Origin: an uncultured Hungatella sp.
GTDB taxonomy: Bacteria > Bacillota > Clostridia > Lachnospirales > Lachnospiraceae
Assembly (NCBI GenBank): GCA_910588505.1
Contig: CAJUPQ010000021.1
Coordinates: 1 to 47,401, forward strand
Direction of reading: 5' to 3'
Length of the DNA: 47,401 nt
The translations under genes were made by a program, and so were the position numbers. The notes below the pieces were generated by a model. The model had not been told where the DNA came from. It was given only the letters and a program-made list of their open reading frames with translations, and did not search any database. Shown piece after piece: positions 17,244-25,873 of this stretch. The first letter of the stretch is position 1; every line of letters starts with the position of its first letter.

Positions 17244-17762
17244 CTATTCCTCTATCTCAACTCCGCGTTCCCCAGCCCTCCTTACATACCTGCGGAACGT
17301 GTAGCAAATGTCAAAATAAGTGGCTTCCTCCGTCTCCACGTCCAGAACCCAGCCCGGGTCCCGGTCCAGATCAGGGAAATAGGCGTCCGCCTCATAAACA
17401 TAATCAACAAACGTCACATGGGCCGTATCACAATAAGGCAGGAAAGCCCTGTAGATCTCCTCTCCACCTGCCACAAACACATCCTCTCTTTTGCAGTCCT
17501 TCACCGCCTCCAGAGCCTCCTGCACGCTGCCCACCCACACAGCGCCCTTCATCCTTTTCTTCTCCCCCCGGGAGAGCACAATGGTCCGCCTTCCATACAA
17601 AGGCTGCCCCCCTGGCAGGCTCTCCAGGGTCTTTCTCCCAATGATCACGGTCTTGCCCAGAGTCTCCTGACGAAACAATCTCTGATCCTCAGGGATCGAC
17701 AGCAGCAGCCTGCCGTTTCTCCCGATCCCCCAATGTCTGTCCACCGCGGCAATCAGATTCAT
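17244..17762 (-). CDS. folA: dihydrofolate reductase
   Basis: The 172-residue enzyme reduces dihydrofolate to tetrahydrofolate with NADPH. Family marks include the N-terminal MNLIAAVDRHWGIGRNG with the Met20-loop region, P-E-D with the acidic residue (Glu25) that binds the pterin, GRKTLESLPGGQPL, and the NADPH-contacting FVAGGEEIYRAFLP near 97-110. Length is as usual. It lies 85 bases before the NlpC/P60 start and after the M29 peptidase on the same strand. A GC-rich hairpin (17805-17841) separates it from the gene upstream. Confidence 0.94.
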   Translation of the reverse strand: MNLIAAVDRHWGIGRNGRLLLSIPEDQRLFRQETLGKTVIIGRKTLESLPGGQPLYGRRTIVLSRGEKKRMKGAVWVGSVQEALEAVKDCKREDVFVAGGEEIYRAFLPYCDTAHVTFVDYVYEADAYFPDLDRDPGWVLDVETEEATYFDICYTFRRYVRRAGERGVEIEE

Positions 17763-17804
17763 CCGGTCCTTCCCCTCTCACTTCACAGCTTCTCTCGATT
17801 CCCA

Positions 17805-17841
17805 CAGGGGGCCGCCGTCCACATCCCCCCACGGCCCCCTG
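17805..17841 (-). terminator. GC-rich hairpin after the M29 aminopeptidase gene
   Basis: CAGGGGGCCG (17805-17814) and CGGCCCCCTG (17832-17841) are a perfect 10-base stem with a 17-base loop. There is no T-run on either strand, so it may pause polymerase or protect mRNA ends rather than terminate by itself. Confidence 0.4.
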
Positions 17842-17866
17842 GTCCTTAACCCTTTACACCAGAAAC

Positions 17867-19942
17867 TTAACAGTCCTTTAACGCCTCATTCAGTTTCTCC
17901 GCCCCCGGCACCACGAACCTTCCGTCCGCAATCACCGGCAGCTTCTCCCCATGCCTGTCAACCCCGTAGATCTCCCCCAGCTCTCTGTAGGGGATGGTAA
18001 TATCCGTATGACAGCTAAAATAAGCCTTCCCCGGGTCCTCCTTGCGCAAGATGGAGATCTCGTTATCCCTGGCAATCACCTCCTTGCCGTCAGGATTGCA
18101 GATCACCGTGTCCTCAGACCAGCTGTAGCACGTATCCCCCACCGCGAAGTGAGGTCCCATCTTCTCCACAATCAGGATAGGCAGCTTATCCACAATATCG
18201 AATCTCTGGGCCATGGCGTAAGCCACGGTGTTTGTGCCGATGGCAAACTCTCCCATGGGCAGCGTGTCATGATTCTTCATGATCACCTGCTTCACCAGAG
18301 CCCTGCCCGCCTCTTTATCCTCAAAATTGTCACAGCCATAGTAAATCACTTTCCCGTCCTTAAACTCCATCACCAGGTTCTTAAACTGGAAATTTCCGAT
18401 ATACACGCTGCTGACCTCCAAAATCCCCTCCGTCCCCGCAAGCACCGGGGAGGTAAACACCTCGCCCAGGGGAATGTTCACGTCAGCCACACAGTTCTCA
18501 AAATTGGTCTGCCGTTTTGGGTCATGAAGGCTGTGAAGGCTCACCCGCAGATTCATCCTGTTTGCGCCCTTTCCTGTGACCACCACATACTCCGCCCCGT
18601 CAAGCCGGTCAATAATCGCCTGCTGGATCTTCTTGTACTCCTCATAATCCAGGGTGTTTATGCGGATGGTCTCATCAAAGATCTCCTTAAACTTCTCCCC
18701 GATAAACGGCTTGGGAAACGCGATGATGGTAAAGCTGGTCTCATCCCCCGGCACGTACTCATTGCTGATGCGGGTACACGCATTGGCATGGGCAATGGTC
18801 AGCTTCTCCTGATCCGGGCTCAAAGCCAGGGCCTCCCGCTTATTCCGTGGCGCGAATCCCTCCTCCCCAAAAGTCTCGATGACAGCCGGGCCGCCGTACT
18901 CCCGCCCCTGACGCTTCCACTGCTCATGAGCCGCCTTAAGGGCAGCCTCCTTGTGGTCCGTAAATGCCTTATCCAGATACAGGGCCGTGTCATAGCGGTG
19001 GTCATACTCATACTGCTTGTTAGGCGAAGAACCGTGAAACCCCCTTTTCCGGTTGGGATTTTTGTTCACCGACCACACCGGAGCCCGGAAGATCACCGCC
19101 TCCAGCCCCATCTCCCCAAACAGCTCCACAGCACGGCGGACCATACGCTCAAAGCCCAGCTCGTAGATCACAGCCACGCTCTTCTTGCCCTCCAGCTTTT
19201 TGCCCATGACCTCAAAGCCCCTCCGATACCCTTCCGTGTATGTGCGGGCCATCTTGTCAATGGTCTCCTCCGGCAGATGGTTCAAAAAGTCGGCGATCTT
19301 TGCCTCCTCCTCAGACACATACTCCCCGTAATAATATAGATACCGCATATCCTCCAGATTGCAGTTCATGACAATATCTTTCCCAAAAGTCAGCGCCGGG
19401 TCCAGAAGCTCCCTGGTGCGCCAGCCCACCATCAGCTCCCTGTTATCCGTGTAAAACCGGTGCAAAAGCTCCTTCACCGCCCCCACATCCGGCACAGACT
19501 CCCCAAACAGATCGAAGATCTCCACAAACAGCTCGTTTAACACCGTGATCTCCGTCAGGCGGCTCTCCATAGCAAACGCAATCTGCCCCCGGATCTCCGT
19601 GTAGAGGGCAGCCATCACAGGCCCCCAGTCATCCCCCAGCATTGCCACGGCAAAGGCCGGGTTAGCGTAGCTCTCCTCATAGTGATCCGGCATAATATCC
19701 CCGTAGAGCATCTCGTTCCACTCCTCCAGCTGGGGAAGCAGAAGGGTACGGTAACGCCCCTCCTCCACCGCCTCGTACAACTCCTCGATCATGACCATAA
19801 AGTCCGACACCTTGACAAAATACCGGGTAAAGGGCTCTGGGGCGTTTACCTCCTGGCCAATAGCACCGATCTTGTCCATAGCCCGGTCAAACCGCTCCCT
19901 GATCCCTTTATTCATCTCCTCAAAAAACACTCTGTAATCCAT
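17867..19942 (-). CDS. M29-family metallo-aminopeptidase
   Basis: The 691-residue protein is an aminopeptidase of the T/AmpS (M29) family, which removes N-terminal residues with two metal ions. The C-terminal half holds the metal-site segments: IPLGEVFTSPV with a Glu, the VEKMGPHFAVGDTCYSWSED segment with a His, and SCHTDI with the HTD ligands near residue 640. The N-terminal 300 residues are longer than in AmpS of thermophiles (about 410 residues total), which marks a long clostridial subfamily. Its ATG overlaps the stop of the upstream gene by one base (TAATG) and uses SD TAGGAGG at the end of that gene, so translation is coupled. Confidence 0.9.
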   Translation of the reverse strand: MDYRVFFEEMNKGIRERFDRAMDKIGAIGQEVNAPEPFTRYFVKVSDFMVMIEELYEAVEEGRYRTLLLPQLEEWNEMLYGDIMPDHYEESYANPAFAVAMLGDDWGPVMAALYTEIRGQIAFAMESRLTEITVLNELFVEIFDLFGESVPDVGAVKELLHRFYTDNRELMVGWRTRELLDPALTFGKDIVMNCNLEDMRYLYYYGEYVSEEEAKIADFLNHLPEETIDKMARTYTEGYRRGFEVMGKKLEGKKSVAVIYELGFERMVRRAVELFGEMGLEAVIFRAPVWSVNKNPNRKRGFHGSSPNKQYEYDHRYDTALYLDKAFTDHKEAALKAAHEQWKRQGREYGGPAVIETFGEEGFAPRNKREALALSPDQEKLTIAHANACTRISNEYVPGDETSFTIIAFPKPFIGEKFKEIFDETIRINTLDYEEYKKIQQAIIDRLDGAEYVVVTGKGANRMNLRVSLHSLHDPKRQTNFENCVADVNIPLGEVFTSPVLAGTEGILEVSSVYIGNFQFKNLVMEFKDGKVIYYGCDNFEDKEAGRALVKQVIMKNHDTLPMGEFAIGTNTVAYAMAQRFDIVDKLPILIVEKMGPHFAVGDTCYSWSEDTVICNPDGKEVIARDNEISILRKEDPGKAYFSCHTDITIPYRELGEIYGVDRHGEKLPVIADGRFVVPGAEKLNEALKDC

Positions 19943-20478
19943 TATCCTAAACCTCCTAATCCAATGGCAACGACTGCGGCCCAGCCTGCCAGCATCAACA
20001 CGCCCAGGGCGATGCCCAGCCTTGCCAGTATATAATTTTTATCATCTTCCAGAAAAGAAATGCCTCCGTACCAGATGGCAGCCACGGACAAGAGCATACT
20101 GCACAGCCCCATGGCCCCGTGAGTCAGCGTAGCCTGTCCCTGGGTGGTCACCGCCCCGTAGAGCCCGCCTCCCCCCAGTAGCAGGGCAGCCACAGTCAGG
20201 ACCATGGACATCTTGCTCCTTGCGGCAAAAGGTTTTCTCACATAGGATACCCTGGACGACTTGGTGAGAGCCGTCTCCTTGATCTCCCGGCGGTTCTTCT
20301 CTTTTCTGGCCTTGGAAGCCATGATCTCCTTTTTCCTGCGCTGTATTTCCCTCTCTCTCTCCCGCTGGGGCTCCAAATACTTCTGGATCACGCTCATCTC
20401 CCGGCCCGCGCCTGCTCCCATTCCTCTGGCACTCTTTCTACCTGCCGTCTTCTGGCGTCTCCCTGATCTCTGCGGCAC
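19942..20478 (-). CDS. small membrane protein of unknown function with basic N-terminus
   Basis: The product has up to 178 residues. The first half is very basic (many Arg, Lys, and an ERERE run), and the second half has about three or four membrane segments (about residues 88-110, 120-140, 150-175). It may resemble the DUF6142-type proteins of Lachnospiraceae, but I am not sure. A GTG at 20478 has a strong AAGGAGG SD at 7 bases, lying within the vanZ-like gene. Internal ATGs (residues 20 and 28) are alternatives. It overlaps the VanZ gene end by 41 bases and the peptidase start by 1 base, so the three are one operon. Confidence 0.7.
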   Translation of the reverse strand: MPQRSGRRQKTAGRKSARGMGAGAGREMSVIQKYLEPQREREREIQRRKKEIMASKARKEKNRREIKETALTKSSRVSYVRKPFAARSKMSMVLTVAALLLGGGGLYGAVTTQGQATLTHGAMGLCSMLLSVAAIWYGGISFLEDDKNYILARLGIALGVLMLAGWAAVVAIGLGGLG

Positions 20479-20938
20479 GCCGTTTCCTCCTTACGCGGAT
20501 CCCCTGCACCTTCTTATAGCAGAGAAATCCCAAAATCCCACCGATTGTATTTAATAATAAGTCGTCCACATCAAAGCTTCCCACCTGAAAGATCAGCTGG
20601 GTGGTCTCAATGCAGAGGCTTAAGAAAAATCCCAGTAAAAAAGCGTTGTACCACCGCCGTCCCCTTCTGCTGACGATGGGCAGGAAAAATCCAAACGGCA
20701 TAAACCCTGCCACATTGCCCCCCAGATTGAGGATGACCGCCTTCCACCCCAGCTGCTTTCTGTACACCAGAAAGCGCCGGATCTCTTTAAATAGTTCCAG
20801 ATTGTAGGCGTATCCCGCCTTCGTGCTGCCGGTTCTTCCAAAGGACTCGGCAAAAAACATGAAATAAACCAGGGCGATCAGGTACATGATAAACAGCACC
20901 CAGCCCATCTTCTGATTTTTCGTGGTATTCCGAATCAT
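20438..20938 (-). CDS. VanZ-family membrane protein
   Basis: The 166-residue protein has about four membrane helices and the family motifs NLGGNVAGFMPFGFFLP (about 71-87) and ETTQLIFQVGSFDVDDLLLNTIGG (residues 110-133, quoted in parts). VanZ proteins are linked to teicoplanin resistance in vanA clusters, but most chromosomal members, like this one, have no known role. It is the first gene of a three-gene run with the basic membrane protein and the M29 peptidase. The tail is very basic (RVRRKRRAAE). Confidence 0.88.
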   Translation of the reverse strand: MIRNTTKNQKMGWVLFIMYLIALVYFMFFAESFGRTGSTKAGYAYNLELFKEIRRFLVYRKQLGWKAVILNLGGNVAGFMPFGFFLPIVSRRGRRWYNAFLLGFFLSLCIETTQLIFQVGSFDVDDLLLNTIGGILGFLCYKKVQGIRVRRKRRAAEIRETPEDGR

Positions 20939-21041
20939 ATATACTCCCGTGATCTCGCTGAACCTAAAACTTCGCGCACCCCTTAAACTCCTGACACGGA
21001 CTGTTATGCACTGCCCGAAACCCGAAAGGGGCGCCGAAAAC

Positions 21042-21069
21042 GGCAGTATCCCTCCCTGGAATACTGCCA
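21042..21069 (-). terminator. hairpin after the 49-residue membrane protein gene
   Basis: GGCAGTAT (21042-21049) and ATACTGCC (21062-21069) pair perfectly around 12 bases. On the minus strand the stem is followed by GTTTTCGG, a weak T-run. It lies 8 bases after the stop of the small gene. Confidence 0.6.
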
Positions 21070-21076
21070 GCCATCC

Positions 21077-21226
21077 CTAAAATGTGATCTCTGATTTTCT
21101 CTTCAGCAAAAGAGCACCTGTGACGATAGACACCGTCCCGGAGATCAGTCCCACACTGATCAAAACCACACCCACCGCAATATTGGCGGCTCCTATATTT
21201 CTCATGGTCTTATAAATACGCTCCAT
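21077..21226 (-). CDS. 49-residue single- or double-span membrane protein
   Basis: An ATG at 21226 with SD AAAGGAGAG opens a 49-codon frame ending in TAG at 21077-21079. The protein starts MERIYKTMRNIGAANIAVGV, has one or two hydrophobic helices (about residues 13-30 and 33-41) and ends in a basic LLKRKSEITF tail. It has its own hairpin downstream. Similar short proteins are common in Lachnospiraceae genomes by my recollection; no function is known to me. The structured element and half repeat at 21263-21391 lie just upstream, so they may be in its leader. Confidence 0.75.
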   Translation of the reverse strand: MERIYKTMRNIGAANIAVGVVLISVGLISGTVSIVTGALLLKRKSEITF

Positions 21227-21262
21227 AGCTCACTCTCCTTTCCTGCCTTGGCCCTTTTCCTG

Positions 21263-21298
21263 GTACATTGTTGCACTAATTTGCGAGTAAATAGTGCT
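21263..21298. repeat. dispersed palindromic repeat, half copy
   Basis: GTACATTGTTGCACTAATTT and the following GCGAGTAAATAGTGC match one arm plus loop of the palindrome at 9562-9620 and the reverse complement of the half copy at 28354-28388. The second arm is replaced by the structured element at 21301-21391. Confidence 0.7.
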
Positions 21299-21300
21299 TG

Positions 21301-21391
21301 ATATTCGTGTCATCCGTGCGTCTGCGAAGCGACGGCGTAGTGGCGCCTACGTCTAGCTCCGCACACATGCGGAGGACGCGGATCGGCAATA
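21301..21391. other. structured intergenic element with three consecutive hairpins
   Basis: Between pyrE and the 49-residue gene lies a GC-rich segment that can fold into nested stems. The outer stems pair ATATT (21301-21305) with AATAT (21388-21392), and ATCCG (21312-21316) with CGGAT (21379-21383). Inside are CGTC-T-GC/GCGACG (21319-21334), CGTAG/CTACG (21336-21351) and a perfect 7-base stem CTCCGCA/TGCGGAG with a CACA loop (21357-21374). It has no open frame of note. It could be a structured RNA, a mobile-element end or the inner part of a larger repeat. Confidence 0.55.
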
Positions 21392-21397
21392 TACAGA

Positions 21398-22072
21398 TCA
21401 TCTCACCCCATACTGCGCATAGTACGCGTCAATGTCAGCTTTCAGCTTATCATCGATCACCACCTGTCCCAGGCACTCCCGGTTGTAAAGACACTCCACC
21501 ACGTCCGCCATGGTCACGATGGCATTGGCCTTAAACCCGTAAAGCTCCTGGATCTCCTCCAGGGCGCTTTTGTCCCCTTTCCCCCGCTCCATGCGGTTTA
21601 GAGACACCATAAGCCCCACGATCTCCACATCCCCCTGGGCCTTTAAGATAGGCAGCGTCTCCTCAATGGACTTGCCGGAAGTGGTCACATCCTCGATGAT
21701 CACCACCCGGTCCCCGTCCTTTATGGGGCTGCCAAGCAGAATGCCCGCGTCCCCGTGGTCCTTCTCCTCCTTGCGGTTGGAGCAGTACCGGATATCCCTG
21801 CCGTACAGTTCACTGAACGCCATGGTGGCAGCCACGCTTAACGGGATGCCCTTATATGCCGGGCCGAACAGCACGTCAAAATCCTCTCCGTAGTGGTCGT
21901 GGATCGCCCTAGCGTAGTACTGGCCCAATCTGCGAAGCTGCGAGCCGGTGACATAGGCCCCTGCGTTCATAAAAAAAGGAGACTTTCTCCCGCTTTTCAA
22001 CGTAAACTGACCGAACTTCAACACCTGGCTCTCCACCATAAACTCAATAAACTCTCTCTTGTAATCTTCCAT
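21398..22072 (-). CDS. pyrE: orotate phosphoribosyltransferase
   Basis: The 224-residue enzyme joins orotate and PRPP to give OMP in pyrimidine synthesis. The PRPP-binding loop VVIIEDVTTSGKSIEETLP lies around residues 117-135, and FGPAYKGIPLS and the NRKEEKDHG flexible loop (about 97-105) are also typical. Length fits the clostridial form. It stands alone here, without other pyr genes, facing the YjfB-like gene upstream. No PyrR-type attenuator was recognised in the 170 bases between them. Confidence 0.95.
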   Translation of the reverse strand: MEDYKREFIEFMVESQVLKFGQFTLKSGRKSPFFMNAGAYVTGSQLRRLGQYYARAIHDHYGEDFDVLFGPAYKGIPLSVAATMAFSELYGRDIRYCSNRKEEKDHGDAGILLGSPIKDGDRVVIIEDVTTSGKSIEETLPILKAQGDVEIVGLMVSLNRMERGKGDKSALEEIQELYGFKANAIVTMADVVECLYNRECLGQVVIDDKLKADIDAYYAQYGVR

Positions 22073-22174
22073 AGGATGATCTCCTCCTTAAGCTTTCAGC
22101 TGCCTGTGCGATATTTTTCCCATTTTACCATATTCCATGCTCATATTCAACTGTTTTAGGCCATCTGGAAAGTG

Positions 22175-22203
22175 TTGATTTTTATAACTGCCTCTGCTAT
22201 ACT
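22175..22203 (+). promoter_or_regulatory. sigma-A promoter of the YjfB-like gene
   Basis: TTGATT (22175-22180) and TATACT (22198-22203) are exactly 17 bases apart, 38 bases before the start codon at 22241. Confidence 0.75.
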
Positions 22204-22240
22204 TAAAACCAGAGATCTTTTTAAGAAAGGGGGGATATGT

Positions 22241-22414
22241 ATGGGGTTATCAGCCATTTCCGCTGCCATGCCCACAGGCAGCATCAACACAGGGCTGGAT
22301 TATGTGATACTGTCCAAAGCTCTTGACACCGTGGAGCAGGACGGGGACGCTCTCACCAAGATGATGGAAGCCGCGGTCACCGGGCTTGGAGGTCAGATTG
22401 ACATAAGGGCATAA
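22241..22414 (+). CDS. YjfB-like putative motility protein, 57 residues
   Basis: From the ATG at 22241 (SD AAAGGGGGG) the frame gives 57 residues beginning MGLSAISAAMPTGS. The pattern matches the YjfB family: a short N-terminal Ser/Ala/Met part, a helix DYVILSKALDTVEQDGDAL, and a C-terminal GLGGQIDIRA. YjfB is annotated as a putative motility protein in Bacillus on the basis of SigD-type control; the biochemical role is unknown. Here it is a monocistronic gene with its own sigma-A-like promoter and terminator, not within a flagellar cluster. An upstream in-frame start at 22172 lies within the promoter and is rejected. Confidence 0.75.
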   Translation: MGLSAISAAMPTGSINTGLDYVILSKALDTVEQDGDALTKMMEAAVTGLGGQIDIRA

Positions 22415-22428
22415 CCGACTCACACAAA

Positions 22429-22468
22429 GGAGCAGGCCAGAATGTACCGCGGCCTGCTTCTTTTTATT
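22429..22468 (+). terminator. intrinsic terminator after the YjfB-like gene
   Basis: GAGCAGGCC and GGCCTGCTT form a 9-base stem (last pair a wobble) around AGAATGTACCGC, followed by CTTTTTATTT. Confidence 0.88.
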
Positions 22469-22482
22469 TCTATTTTCATCCT

Positions 22483-23985
22483 CTACTTTCTCCCCGGGTA
22501 CTCGGAGGGCGACATCCCCGTCACGGCCCGGAAGATCCGGCTGAAATAAAACTGGTCCTTGTACCCCACCATCATGGCCACATCCTTGATAAACATATGG
22601 GGGTTCCGCTTCATGATCTCCTTTGCCCTGTTGATCCGGGCATTTCTCAAGTAGGTGTTAAAAGATTCCATGCCGTGCTTACGGAAGATCAGATTCAGGT
22701 ATGACTGGGACAGATTAAACTCCCCGCACAGCGTAGAGACTGTCAGCTCCTGGGACAGATTGTCCTCCACAAATTCCCTGATCTCCTGGATAAACTCCGG
22801 CGAATCCAGCTTCACAGTCTCCTTGTCCCGCTTCCAGTACCGGGCCAGGATGCTCTTTAAACTCTCATACAAATCCCTGGAAGTCCCCGCCTCATAAAAA
22901 GCGTCCTCTAGCATCAGCTCCTCCTCCAGAACATCCTGTCTGCTGTTAAAATAGTTCTGCACCTGGGCTTCAAACTGCCGCACCATCCTCTCCAGCCGAA
23001 GCTGGGGACACTTTATGGCCTCAGCCTTCTGGATCAGATTCCACAACTCCTCAAAGATCTTCCCGTAATCCCGCCTTTCCAAATACCGGTTCACGCCCTT
23101 TATGACTTCCGCCTCATAGATCGCCCCCTCCGATTCCTTTGCCGGCCGGCCGCCTCTCTCCCCTCCGCCCCCGTCTCCTGCCAGGAGCGTCTGGGTCACA
23201 CCTATGGACAGCCGCCGGTTCATCTCCCCGTACACTCCGCTGACCGCGGCCTCAAGCCTTTCCCTGGGAACGGCGTCCTCCATCATCACTAGGGTCACGA
23301 AGTTATGAGGCCCCCTTTTCCTGTCACGCTCCGCCCGGAAAAAGTCCATAAATTCCTCCCTGGAAACAGCCCCCTTAGGACAGAGATACAGAGCCTCCCT
23401 CTCATCCCTTCCATAGATAAACATGGTGTGCTCCTCCTCGGAGATAAGCTCGATCTCCCTGGTGTCCGTAAAACGCCTGGGCAGACCGTTCTCCCTTATG
23501 ACCGCCACATAGTAAGCCGGCTCCGGAAAATACCGGCTCATCTTCTCCTCCCTCACCTTCTCCCCCATGATCATGGACTTGGCCAGCTCCTTTCGCTGTT
23601 CATACACCCTCTGGCCCAAAAGGCCCAGCGTGGGCTTAACAGCCTCCAAAAAACCGGCCGGAGTCACCGGCTTTAAAATATAATCCGCCGCCCCGCAGGT
23701 GAGGGCCGTCCTCACATACTCAAACTCCTGATAGCCGCTTAAAAGCAGCACCGGCACCTCCTCCCCCAGATCCTTGATGGCCTTTATCATATCAAGTCCG
23801 TCCATAACCGGCATCTTCACATCGCTGATGATCAGATCCGGCATACACTCACGAAACCTGGCAAGTCCCTCCTTCCCGTCAGATGCAGTGGCAGCCACTA
23901 CAAGCTCTGGGCATTTCTTCTCTATAATACCGCATATATACTCCAACGCGGCCGGTTCATCATCTACCACTAAAACACGAAACAT
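22483..23985 (-). CDS. YesN-type response regulator, receiver plus AraC DNA-binding domain
   Basis: The 500-residue regulator has an N-terminal receiver (residues 1-120; acidic pocket at VVDDE, phospho-accepting Asp55 in SDVKMP, Lys in LKPV near 105). A poorly conserved middle part follows (about 130-380). The C-terminal AraC/XylS double helix-turn-helix lies at about 395-500, with the typical VAMMVGYKDQFYFSRIF segment and the final G-x-S-P-S-E-Y. It starts 17 bases after the kinase gene and is the last gene of the binding protein-kinase-regulator cassette. Its targets are not evident, as no transporter lies in the same operon. Confidence 0.93.
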   Translation of the reverse strand: MFRVLVVDDEPAALEYICGIIEKKCPELVVAATASDGKEGLARFRECMPDLIISDVKMPVMDGLDMIKAIKDLGEEVPVLLLSGYQEFEYVRTALTCGAADYILKPVTPAGFLEAVKPTLGLLGQRVYEQRKELAKSMIMGEKVREEKMSRYFPEPAYYVAVIRENGLPRRFTDTREIELISEEEHTMFIYGRDEREALYLCPKGAVSREEFMDFFRAERDRKRGPHNFVTLVMMEDAVPRERLEAAVSGVYGEMNRRLSIGVTQTLLAGDGGGGERGGRPAKESEGAIYEAEVIKGVNRYLERRDYGKIFEELWNLIQKAEAIKCPQLRLERMVRQFEAQVQNYFNSRQDVLEEELMLEDAFYEAGTSRDLYESLKSILARYWKRDKETVKLDSPEFIQEIREFVEDNLSQELTVSTLCGEFNLSQSYLNLIFRKHGMESFNTYLRNARINRAKEIMKRNPHMFIKDVAMMVGYKDQFYFSRIFRAVTGMSPSEYPGRK

Positions 23986-24002
23986 GATCCGCTTCCACCT
24001 CC

Positions 24003-25796
24003 TTAGAGAGCATTCCTGGAACCTGTTTCCTCATTGTCAAAAGGCGCTGTTATCACCACCTTTGTCCCCCGGTCCAATGGCTGGACCGAAAGATCTGCGC
24101 CGCCGCCAAAAAGAAGCGTCAGTCTGGCATAGGTATTTAAAAGTCCCATGCCTCCAAATTCCATCTCAATATTCGTATTATTTTCCTCCAGCTTCTTCTT
24201 CATCCGGTCCATATTTTCCCCAAGCTTTTGGGCCGTCCCCTGGCTGATGCCCATTCCGTCGTCCGCGATCTCTACCTGCCACAGCCCTCTCTCCTCCAAA
24301 AGCCTCCCCTCCACCGTGATCCCAAGAGTATCCTGACCGCTGCCAAACCCGTGCTTTATGGAGTTTTCCACGATCTGCTGGAATACGATCTTTGGCAGTA
24401 TCTGCCCTTTCAGCCGCTCATCCACCTCTATGGTGTAGGAAAGCCTGTGCATATACCGCAGCTTCATCAGGTACAGATACTTTTCCAGATACCCGATCTC
24501 CTCCTCCATGGTAGCGTAGCGCTTGCGATTGCCTGTGGCATAGCGGAACATCCCTGACAGGCTGCTGCAGATCTGGCAGATGGTCTCGTCCCCCAGAGAA
24601 AGGGCCCTGCCGGAGATCACATTCATCACATTATAGAAAAAATGAGGATTGATCTGGGCCTGCAAAAGGTCATAGTGGGCCTGGAGCTGCAGATAGGACA
24701 GGTTCTTCTCCTTTACAAGGGACTCCTTAAGCCTTTTTATCACCTGTCCGTAGGCATTGGAAAGGGCCCTGATCTCGTCAATGCTGTTTTCGATCTGGAC
24801 AGACTCCTCCAAATTGTCAAGATTCATATGCTCCATCCGCTGGCGGAGCTCATTGACCGGCTCCGCCATCTTCTTTGAGCCATGGTAGATAAACACCGCA
24901 AAGATCCCTGTAAACATCAAAAGAACAGAACACGTCAAAATCATCACTCCTGACATCTTCTGCATAATCACACTGCTGTCCTCTATAAGCAAAATGGTCA
25001 TGCCTGTTAGATCCGAACAAACCGCGGAGACGATCTCCTTTTTGCCGGTTGCAGGGTTCTTTACCTGAAATATTCCTGTCTTTCCTTCAAGCCCCATCAT
25101 CCTGTAACCGTCTGCTGTCTCCCGGTCCGCCGTCCCATAGAGGGCTTCTCCCCCTTTTAACATGGCCATGACCCGTATGTTGTCGTCGTATGTATGAAAA
25201 ATCTTGTCTAAACTTTCCTCTGTCTGCTGCACCTCCAGATACGCCCCGTATCCGACGATGCCTCGGACCATGCCGTAGGTCCGCCGTCTGTCGTAAAGCC
25301 CCCACAGATCCTCACCGGGCGGAATAAGGACCACCCGCCCCTTCTTCGCGCGGGCCTGATCCGTCCACCGTCTCTGTCCCCTGGGCGCCCGATCCACCAC
25401 CTTCCGGCTGTCAAAATCATAGCTTGCGAAAACATCCCCCGCGTCACTGTAGATCAATGCCCGGTAATACCGCTTCACAAGGTAGTAGGCGTTAAGCCTG
25501 ACCGTCACCTGCTTTTTCGCCTCCTCCCGGTAAACGCTGCCTTCCGGGACGGTCTTTAAGATTCTCAACGCCTCCAGCAGCTCTCCGTCTGACAGGATGG
25601 CCTCACTGGCCATCTCCATGGAACTGTACTGAAGATCCATCTGCTGCACCATCTGTCCTGCCATGACCTGAAGCCGGGCGTACTCCATAGAACCGTACCG
25701 CTTCCTGGACGAGTACACATAGACCAGGAACACAGAGGTCACTGACACGGCAAAAAACACAACATAGTGGATCAGAAGCTTCTTTTGAAATCGCAT
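24003..25796 (-). CDS. YesM-type sensor histidine kinase
   Basis: The 597-residue kinase has two membrane helices (about residues 9-29 and 283-305) flanking a Cache-like extracellular domain. A HAMP linker (about 305-360) leads to the His_kinase motif LQAQINPHFFYN with the phospho-acceptor His385, and the HATPase domain has the N-box VENSIKHG and G-box DDGMGIS and GGMGLLN. YesM/LytS-type kinases are paired with AraC-type regulators, as here. The binding-protein gene starts the cassette 77 bases upstream, so the extracellular domain may read ligand through it. Confidence 0.93.
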   Translation of the reverse strand: MRFQKKLLIHYVVFFAVSVTSVFLVYVYSSRKRYGSMEYARLQVMAGQMVQQMDLQYSSMEMASEAILSDGELLEALRILKTVPEGSVYREEAKKQVTVRLNAYYLVKRYYRALIYSDAGDVFASYDFDSRKVVDRAPRGQRRWTDQARAKKGRVVLIPPGEDLWGLYDRRRTYGMVRGIVGYGAYLEVQQTEESLDKIFHTYDDNIRVMAMLKGGEALYGTADRETADGYRMMGLEGKTGIFQVKNPATGKKEIVSAVCSDLTGMTILLIEDSSVIMQKMSGVMILTCSVLLMFTGIFAVFIYHGSKKMAEPVNELRQRMEHMNLDNLEESVQIENSIDEIRALSNAYGQVIKRLKESLVKEKNLSYLQLQAHYDLLQAQINPHFFYNVMNVISGRALSLGDETICQICSSLSGMFRYATGNRKRYATMEEEIGYLEKYLYLMKLRYMHRLSYTIEVDERLKGQILPKIVFQQIVENSIKHGFGSGQDTLGITVEGRLLEERGLWQVEIADDGMGISQGTAQKLGENMDRMKKKLEENNTNIEMEFGGMGLLNTYARLTLLFGGGADLSVQPLDRGTKVVITAPFDNEETGSRNAL

Positions 25797-25873
25797 ATGG
25801 CACCTGCTTTACCTTTTAAGTATAAAGAATAAAAGGGAGATTGGCAAGAGGATTCGAAAAAAGATAACGAGAA

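Noticed and set aside
17951..19339. Plus-strand open frame of 462 codons opposite the M29 peptidase
   Set aside because: Composition (His, Leu, Pro-rich) is that of a shadow frame; the minus-strand protein carries metal-binding motifs.
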